64,000 nucleotides of DNA from Guillardia theta CCMP2712 (Eukaryota; Cryptophyceae; Pyrenomonadales; Geminigeraceae). The notes under the pieces were generated by a model that did not search any database, had not been told where the DNA came from, and was given only the letters and a program-made list of their open reading frames with translations. Where the stretch lies: the NCBI RefSeq assembly GCF_000315625.1, contig NW_005434650.1:130736-194735 (forward strand), read 5' to 3'. Below are positions 57,478 through 64,000 of this stretch, in pieces (position 1 is the stretch's first letter; every line of letters begins with the position of its first letter). Position numbers and translations under genes: made by a program.

Positions 57478-60400
57478 CTAGCGTCTCGGCTTGCCCCTGA
57501 CCTTCTTCCTGCTCTGATCCTTTGGGGTGCCGCGTACCTGCAGGTCAAAGTGAAGGTGCTGCTCATGCTGTCAGGAGCACCTCGATGCCCTCATGCGCGA
57601 GCGTCTCAAAGGCCTCGAGCTGCAGGGGGTTACGGTCAAGAGCGCAACAAGAAGCATCAAGCAGACCTGTGCGTCGCCGAGAGACTGAGCAAACCTGCAT
57701 CCAACACGCGTCACGAGACTCAAGACTCGCGCCGACAAGTCGGACGAGCTAAGATTACCTCTTACCCATCCGCCTGCCTTTCAACAAGTTACTTAGCGTG
57801 GGGCCGCTCTGTTCCTGCAGTCGCCTGCTCAGAGGCGTAAAGGAAAGACTTTTGAGACCATTCTCCTTTGCACGTGCTCGGAGTGCCTTAAGCTCGCGTT
57901 CAACTGCGACGCATCGGTGAGGAGCAAGGAATGGTTTGATCCGAGACCCCCAAAAGATTCGAGATACCTGCTGAGCAAGTTCGTGGCGGACATCCTCGTA
58001 AGTCTTGACAAAGTCCCTTCGCACCCAATCAATTCCATTTTGCACACCACTCTTCGCATACTCCGTTGCTTTGCTCTCCTGAGGTTTTGGAAAGAGACTT
58101 CGAACATACTCTGTGACATCGACCCCTGATGTGATGGAATCAAGAATCTGAGTCAAGAATGTAACAAATCTCTTAAGGCCTCGATGTCATCTTCAGGACC
58201 TTCTTCGCTTCTTCGCTTGATTTTGCAGCTTTGCGGAACCACAAGACAGCAGAGCTTCGATTTTCAGTTACCCCGATTCCGCTCCAATATCTGATTCCGA
58301 TCTGCAGTTGCGAGTGGACACAACCGCTCTTGGCTGCCTGGAATAAACTACCAAGTTATGCAAGGAGGAAGCGGGAGAGGACCAGGGAGAAGGAAGAGGA
58401 GGGATGAAGATCTCCGGGACCTGCAAGAACCAGTATGCTGCTTTCTTGTTGTGTCGCCGTACGCCTAATCCGATAGAGTACAATAATGCCAGATTATACT
58501 GTGACTCGAGAAGACCTTGTCTGTGTAATTATCAATGCAGCAAACAAGCCAAAGCAAACAAACTTCGCTGCGATCTTGAACCACTTGCAGGCCAAAACAA
58601 TGTCTCGTTTGCAGCCTTGACCCTGCAAAGGGAAACTGAGGAGGAACACATTGCAGACGAGTGTACCTCTTGATAACAGACAGCGAGATTGTGTTTCGCT
58701 TCCAATATTCCCTCAGGGAACTTCACATTACCATTGGCAGCCAACTTGTACCAAGCAAAGGCCTAACTAATCTGTAAGAGGCGATAGGAGTGCAGGGAGA
58801 TTCAGTGCAGACAAACAGACATAGCGGAAGGAGCAGATAGTGCAGTAAGACACGTTTGTGTAAGAATCACCATCTTATCATTTCTTGGCAGACCCACTCC
58901 AAGTTCATAATATCGAGCAATCGCCGTTTGACACTCGCAATCGCCGCTTGCCGCAGCCTTCATAAGAAAGCGACAACCATCTACAACGTCTTGGTGAGTC
59001 CGGTTTCCATTGATCAGCCTTTGTCCTAGTTCTCTGCATGCCACAGAGCTACCGAATTTCAGCCCAGAAATGAATAAGATGGCTGCTACCTTCCCGATTC
59101 AGCCAAGTTCTCCAACCTCTTCATTCCCCTTTCCATTCTCTGTAAGTACTCTTCACGGCCCAGTTTTCCTGATTGATGTCAGTGAATCTTTCAGTCCATC
59201 GCCCCTCCCACTTCGTTGTATCACCTTTCTTGTACATGGCGTCAGCAGTCCTTGTGGACCTGATCAGCTTTGATTCCATCTCGTGCTCTGGTTCACCTGA
59301 GTCTGATTTACTGTCCGAACTGTCTGAGCGATCACATCAAGTCAGCTCTGCAGCGAGAGATAGACGGTCTGGGAACCAAGAGGAGGAGGAGACGGAGAAG
59401 GGACTCTTGTCAAGACCGTCTTATGCTTATCTACAAAGATCAAGCGGAATCCCCTGGGCAATGATGATGCCAACTTCACTTGATATTTCTTGGGCCCAAC
59501 AATGTAAACCTGGGAAATCAAATGAGGATCAGGATGAAACAAGATCTAGCCTAGTACATCCGGACACTCATGAAATCTTTCTAGAATGTTGGCGTCTGAT
59601 TCGTTGCAGTCAATAATTTGAACTTCAAGCGGCATGTCCCCAATCAATCTGTGGAGCAGGTTCGACGAGAAACATCTCCTGATGAATTCACTTCACCATC
59701 TGTCGGGTTAATCGCTTGCTCGCTCACCTTCCTGCTTCATATGAGAGAAGGTCCGAGTCCTCCTTTGATGGGCCCCAGTGCTCGTCTAAGACTACTTGAT
59801 ATGGCAGCCCCTCCTTCAGTTGGCTGGCACTGCACAGCTCCTCTACCATCTGGATATTTGAGATCGATGATACGACCTCGTTGTCTGTTTCATTAACAAG
59901 GAGGTAATCGCCATCCTTCTCGTACATATCGCTGTCCCTCAACAGGTCCTCATCATCAAAACTTTCGTCTTCTGCCTCGCTGTTCTCTTTCAGATCTAAA
60001 GCCTCCGCTAGTGGGTGGTTGGGCTTAACACTCGTGACCCTCTTTCTCAACATCTGCAGCTCTTTCTCGCTTTGCGAGATGCTCTCTTCAAGAGATGCTA
60101 AGTGTTCATATTTGTCCACCTTGTTGCTCCTCCTTGATGAAGACTTGTTCTTCAGGCCATGCAGAGCAAACTCTTCCTGTCCTCCAACCAACATGCCCCA
60201 TCCTCCAACCTCTTGGGCAGCCTTGTCATTGTCTGAGATGTGGGATGGCATGGATTCTAAGTTGAAGAGAGCTGATTCGTTGTATGATGAAGAGGATTGG
60301 TGCCCCACATCTTGAGATACGTACGCATGATGACGCGATTTGGTCTCTTGCTCGTCCTGCATTGTCTGTCGATCCTTCTTTTGTTGCCATCGTTTCTTCG

Positions 60401-60566
60401 CTTCCTCTAGTCCTGCTCTTGTCGCCTTCATTTTGTCCTGTTGGCCACCCCGGAGATACAGAAGGGGAGGAGGGCGCAAGCATGTCACCCTTGTGGTAGC
60501 CTCATCCCTTTGTATCGACAAGTTGACAGCGATGGTCACGAGGAGAAGAAGCGCAAGTCCTCGCAT
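57478..60566 (-). CDS. Secretory-pathway Sel1-repeat protein
   Basis: From Met 60566, MRGLALLLLVTIAVNLSIQR is a signal peptide, then LRPPPLLYLRGGQQDKMKAT and a long acidic, charged region (LASLEESISQSEKELQMLRK). After further exons (PLEVQIIDCNESDANILERF; VYIVGPKKYQVKLASSLPRG; SDSKSDSGEPEHEMESKLIR) come Sel1 repeats: DGCRFLMKAAASGDCECQTA with IARYYELGVGLPRND; KLAANGNVKFPEGILEAKHN; GVRRHNKKAAYWF; AAKSGCVHSQLQIGIRYWSG with ENRSSAVLWFRKAAK. A 52-nt intron then leads to ILDSITSGVDVTEYVRSLFP and a basic end, EAFETLAHEGIE, VRGTPKDQSRKKVRGKPRR, stop 57478-57480. Sel1 repeats scaffold protein complexes (ER quality control, signalling). Joining the leader region to the Sel1 part as one gene is inferred from strand, spacing and frame. 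Confidence 0.65.
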
Positions 60567-60779
60567 AGTCCAAGCATGCAGATCAGGGCAAGGTATCTTA
60601 CTTCGTACCTCCCACGTCGCTTCCTCCCTATTCGCCTCCATATCTTTCCTCCCCCTCCTCCTCTACCTTCTGCCTCGTACCACCGATGCGTCCCAGCATG
60701 GCGACAGGACAAAACAAGCTCCCCTCAGCGAAGAACCAGTGTAAGACAAGAGGCAGCGAATTTCTCCTATGATATTCAA

Positions 60780-60860
60780 TAGCGTGCCTTGTGGGACAGC
60801 AGAAAGAGGAAGGGGGGGTGAAACCCTGAAAGCGGGGGGGTACAGGGGGGTACAAGGAGT
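60780..60860 (+). other. G-rich promoter stretch (GGGGGGTACA words)
   Basis: AGGGGGGGTGAAACC, GCGGGGGGGTACAGGGGGGTACAAGG directly before the start codon at 60861, between this gene and the divergent Sel1 gene. The same word class as the long GGGTA tracts. Confidence 0.5.
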
Positions 60861-61388
60861 ATGGCAGACGTGAAGCGATGGCTGCGAGGGAGGACGACTG
60901 TGAGAGAGGACGAGCAATCAGGAAGGATAGGATGGTACTCGTACAGAGAATCCATCAACCTCTACTTAGGACAAGCGTCCCAAGACCTGTCTGGTAAGAC
61001 TGAGAAACTCTTCATGATCGGACTCAACTTGATCACTGTTCCAGAGTTACCGCTGCGATCTTTGTTGCTGCATCACTACACATGGATCTTCTCTTTCAAT
61101 GCGATCTGCATCCTCCTGTTGCTGATCATGCTGCTGTACGTGAGGTTCCGAAGATACAAGTTTCGCAGCTGCTATTCAACTCTTGGCCCTCCAACATTCA
61201 AACATTACAATCCTGGGCCACCAATGAGCAGTATAAAGAGTTTTGGAGGGAAAAACTGTGAGACAGATGAATATTCGTTGATGCATGGCAAGGGGTTGAA
61301 AGGAGCGAGTGCAGCGGGAAAGGACAAGAAGACGCAAAAGCTGCTGTACAGTAAACCTGGGATAACTGGAAGCATGAAAAGAAAATAA
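60861..61388 (+). CDS. Small single-pass membrane protein, unknown function
   Basis: Single exon of 175 codons from ATG 60861. Basic N terminus (MADVKRWLRGRTTVREDEQS), a middle part (YSYRESINLYLGQASQDLSG, MIGLNLITVPELPLRSLLLH), then one strong helix, TWIFSFNAICILLLLIMLLY, followed by VRFRRYKFR as a stop-transfer signal. The C-terminal 55 residues are polar and very basic, ending YSKPGITGSMKRK. No signal peptide. The family is not recognised. A KRK-type basic end and cytosolic tail are visible, but no known sorting motif can be claimed. Confidence 0.65.
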   Translation: MADVKRWLRGRTTVREDEQSGRIGWYSYRESINLYLGQASQDLSGKTEKLFMIGLNLITVPELPLRSLLLHHYTWIFSFNAICILLLLIMLLYVRFRRYKFRSCYSTLGPPTFKHYNPGPPMSSIKSFGGKNCETDEYSLMHGKGLKGASAAGKDKKTQKLLYSKPGITGSMKRK

Positions 61389-61397
61389 GCGACGAGG

Positions 61398-61467
61398 GTG
61401 TGAAACCTTCAAGCTTTCGGACGATCAGGCAGTGTGAAAACCTTCAAGCTTTCGGACGATCAGGCAG
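61398..61467. repeat. Tandem duplication of a 35-bp unit
   Basis: GTGTGAAACCTTCAAGCTTT...AGGCAG occurs twice head-to-tail; the copies differ by one extra A in the second (GTGTGAAAACC). It begins about 10 bp after the stop codon of the preceding gene, so it lies in its 3' UTR. Confidence 0.9.
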
Positions 61468-61929
61468 ACATCATCTCATTAAGAAGTGGCATAACTTTGC
61501 ATCAGCATTGCGAACTGGACTCGACTTCGGCAGGAAGCGTGAGAACAACACTTGGCACTGATTGAACATGTGATTTCATGGTGCATCTTACCAACGGCAG
61601 TTCCTTAAACTCGATGGAGATGCTCTCTGGATAGGAAAAGGCTCACGTTTGCTCGCAGGTAGCATCATCTTTTGTCCTTTTTTTACTTCTTCTTCTTCCA
61701 CTCCCTCTAGACCAGCGTTGTGTAGTCGCCCGAATTGCTTCAATCTTGGTCGAAAATGTAGTTCATGTGATTTCTAGCAAACTTGGAAGTTCCGCAAGGA
61801 ATTGACGGATGACATGAAAGAGGAGACATAAAGATCCGATGCATCGATGAGCAGCTCACATGCATGTCGAGTAGCCTCACGAGACCATGGCCTTGAGTTG
61901 ACGCTTCCACTAGCACCGTCGGGCAACCT

Positions 61930-62215
61930 ACTAGCATCATCTACGGTAGTCCCTGATTAGCGTTCACCGTTACTAGCCGCTCAGCCCAGCATCACCTACT
62001 AGCCCTCAGTGACTAGCATAGCCGCATCACTGACGCCTACCGTAGTAGCACTCACTTCCGTGACTGGGTCGCCAGGGCTCACGGCCGCCGACGGCCGCCC
62101 GGCATACCTGCCGGCCGGTCTAGTACTAGGCCCGGCCGGCAGCTGCCCGGCAGCCCCGGGCGCGGATCGCCACTGCCAGTCACGCAGGCTATAACTCCTT
62201 TCGAAACGGTCTGTA
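61930..62215. other. GC-rich mosaic island (ACTAG, CAGTGACT, CCGGCC words) with inverted repeat
   Basis: Repeated CTACTAGC, TTACTAGCCG, CAGTGACTAG, GTAGTAGCACTCAC, then CGGCCGCCGACGGCC. A perfect 11-bp inverted repeat at 62108-62142 (CTGCCGGCCGG and its complement) encloses a spacer that itself contains CTAGTACTAG. Non-coding. From 61468 to 61930 I see only unremarkable sequence; the carboxypeptidase starts 230 bp downstream. Confidence 0.65.
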
Positions 62216-62443
62216 ACCGTGTAACCGATAAAGGTCAAAAGTCAGCCACAGTGCGATGCGGGTGAGAGGAAGGAGGAAAGGGAGGCTGCGCAGGGAGGAA
62301 GAGGGCTCGTCCTGTTGTGATGGGCATGACGGAAAGTATCACCTCTCATGGTCTTGATCTAGAGCCTCTTCGGTACCGCCAATATCTTCTGCTTGACCTC
62401 GATCTCATCGGTTTGCGTTGCGTCCTCAAAAGAACTGCATACG

Positions 62444-64000
62444 ATGAAAAAATTACAGCATGCACTAGAAGCAGCACGAGCCGAGCATGACAAGTTTGTC
62501 GTGCTATCACCAGTGGATTTACAACGTCAGGCAGAAGGCAGAAGTCAAAAGGAGAAGGACAAGTTCTTTCAAGACCTTGAATTCGAATGTGTGCACCTTA
62601 ACGATAGGTTGGAGATTTCTTGTCTGCCGTCGCAACGCAGGCATCTCTTTCTGCTCTCCTCTTGCTTGTCTCACTTGCTTTCAATCAGCAGCGATGAGGC
62701 TGGCCGCCAGTCGAGGGAGAACTCGACGGAGATGGAGGATGACACTGTTGAGAGTGATGAGGAAGGACACGAGGTTGACATGGAGCATGACGCTGACAGC
62801 GGTTTCGATGGCTGCAGATACACGCACGATGAACCTCTCTTCGGCAATGAGCAGCTCAACAATCACACGGACTGTCCGAACGCTCCTGAGTATGATGATG
62901 AGTATGCCATTGACAACCTGAAACGATTTCTACAACCTCGCCCGTTACATGACTTCACCAACGACGACATGGGGACCAGAATGCCCAAGACTGGCACTTA
63001 TCGCACGCTGATTCATGCTCCTGCCATCCCTCTGGGCCATCCTGAGCTCGAGCCGACCGTGATGAACGAACCCTGTGAGGACACAGGTGGTGGGGCCGGC
63101 AGACTGTGCAAGGCCTTTGAACAGCCTGTGACTGTCTATGATGCTAATGCAAGAGAGCCAAACTGGAGCAAATGGCGCGAAAGATTCTTGATCGGGATTG
63201 ACGAGACTGTCCTCAGCAGTGACAGCCGTTACGCGCTCCCTTCAAACTTGTTTGCTCCCACTAACAGCGGATGGACTCTTGGGCCGAACAAAGGGGAGAA
63301 GCAATTGTACAAAGATGGAGATCCGGGGAATGATCAGGGAAATTGTGGGCAAGATTTCGATAATCAAGAAGGGTTCTCTAGCAGCTTAAATTTTGAGTCC
63401 AGGTTTGAAAGTGGAAATCTGCTAAGTGCTATCCGAGTTGAGGAAAATACCTATGACCTTGTCTTGCGGCCTGATTTCTACACCTCAGGTCATACTCAAT
63501 GGTATTATTTCGCGGTAGAACGACCGGAAAGGGAGAAAGATCATGAAGCAAAGCTCTTTACCTTCCGAATCATCAACATGAACAAAGCAGAGTCGCTCTA
63601 CAAACACGGCCTGCTACCCCTGGTCAACTCCTCGCTCCGTCAAAAGGGATGGGAACGACGGGGAACGAACGTTCGGTACTATGAAAACAACAAACGGCAA
63701 GGGAAGAAACGCGGCCACACGTTGAGCTTCTCACTCGAAATACAAGCTGGCGAAATCTGGTGAGTCGAGAGGGATGTAGGGATTACTTAACTGATGATTT
63801 GAACCGCAGTTACATCGCTCACTGTTACCCCTACACGTACAGTGACCTGCTCAAAGACCTTGACAGTTGGGAAGCTGACGCTTCAAGGCAAAAATTCTTG
63901 AGGAGAAGAAATCTTTGCGAGACGATTGCAGGAAACCCTTGCGAGATCCTCTCAATCTCAGACACCAGCAATCCTGCAACTAACATGAACCGTCCAATAG
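62444..64000 (+). CDS. Cytosolic carboxypeptidase (CCP/AGBL, tubulin deglutamylase family), 3' end outside window
   Basis: ATG 62444 (MKKLQHALEAARAEHDKFVV). After an intron at about 62608-62690 come a long acidic stretch (TVESDEEGHEVDMEHDADSG) and then the CCP N-terminal beta domain: FESRFESGNLLSAIRVEENT, YDLVLRPDFYTSGHTQWYYF, FRIINMNKAESLYKHGLLPL, GWERRGTNVRYYENN, HTLSFSLEIQ and, across an intron at about 63761-63809, YIAHCYPYTYSDL. These blocks define M14-family cytosolic carboxypeptidases, which trim polyglutamate from tubulin. The zinc-binding HxxE and the rest of the catalytic domain lie beyond the window. Axonemal tubulin is the likely substrate (inference). Confidence 0.9.

Overview
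This is a piece of a eukaryotic nuclear chromosome, almost certainly from a cryptophyte alga; Guillardia theta or a close relative fits best. The decisive gene lies at 22283-23051 (minus strand). It encodes a cryptophyte phycoerythrin alpha subunit, with a signal peptide, an AF cleavage site, a twin-arginine thylakoid signal, and the bilin-cysteine block that ends in APKEY. Two more proteins (9981-10898 and 17451-17978) begin with a signal peptide whose predicted cleavage leaves a Phe, as expected for import into a plastid of red-algal secondary origin. Genes are intron-rich with mostly short GT-AG introns (many of 43-55 nt), and ciliary, autophagy, spliceosome and RNA polymerase III genes are present. 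The GC-rich, intron-rich texture argues against a nucleomorph.

The window holds 26 protein genes, assembled here by following splice sites and reading frame. In order they are: a calcium-binding RelA/SpoT homologue (partial); a kinase-PDZ-MORN fusion; CWC22; an RDD-like plastid membrane protein; a coiled-coil FAM228-like protein; an AGC kinase; a small plastid-targeted protein; BUD31; a HIT hydrolase; a COA4-like twin CX9C protein; phycoerythrin alpha; a TMEM184/OST-alpha protein; an ankyrin protein; an FN3-SAM protein; a polycystin-type channel; a coiled-coil C2 protein; a TMEM50 protein; a WD40-ankyrin protein; ATG7; RPC8 of RNA polymerase III; a coiled-coil protein; a histidine phosphatase; a membrane collagen; a Sel1-repeat protein; a one-pass membrane protein; and a cytosolic carboxypeptidase (partial).

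The layout is compact. Strands alternate almost gene by gene, so most neighbours are tail-to-tail (gaps of 23-45 bp in five cases) or head-to-head. The longer non-coding stretches sit next to 5' ends and fall into two recurring classes. One is strand-polar GGGTA/TACCC-rich tracts, up to 1.3 kb. The other is GC-rich mosaic islands built from ACTGAG/CTCAGT and CCGGCC words, several with perfect inverted repeats. Minisatellites sit inside introns just after the 5' splice site.

I did not find an operon-like or defence system, a transposon, a tRNA or an rRNA. The most promising undescribed items are the membrane collagen with three tandem CCG...WCG domains (55069-57338), the kinase-PDZ-MORN protein, the EF-hand-first RelA/SpoT protein with a lost hydrolase motif, the Lys-rich tail of the phycoerythrin alpha subunit, and the two promoter-associated sequence classes. 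Identifications come from remembered family motifs. Exon boundaries were inferred by eye and not tested against transcripts.
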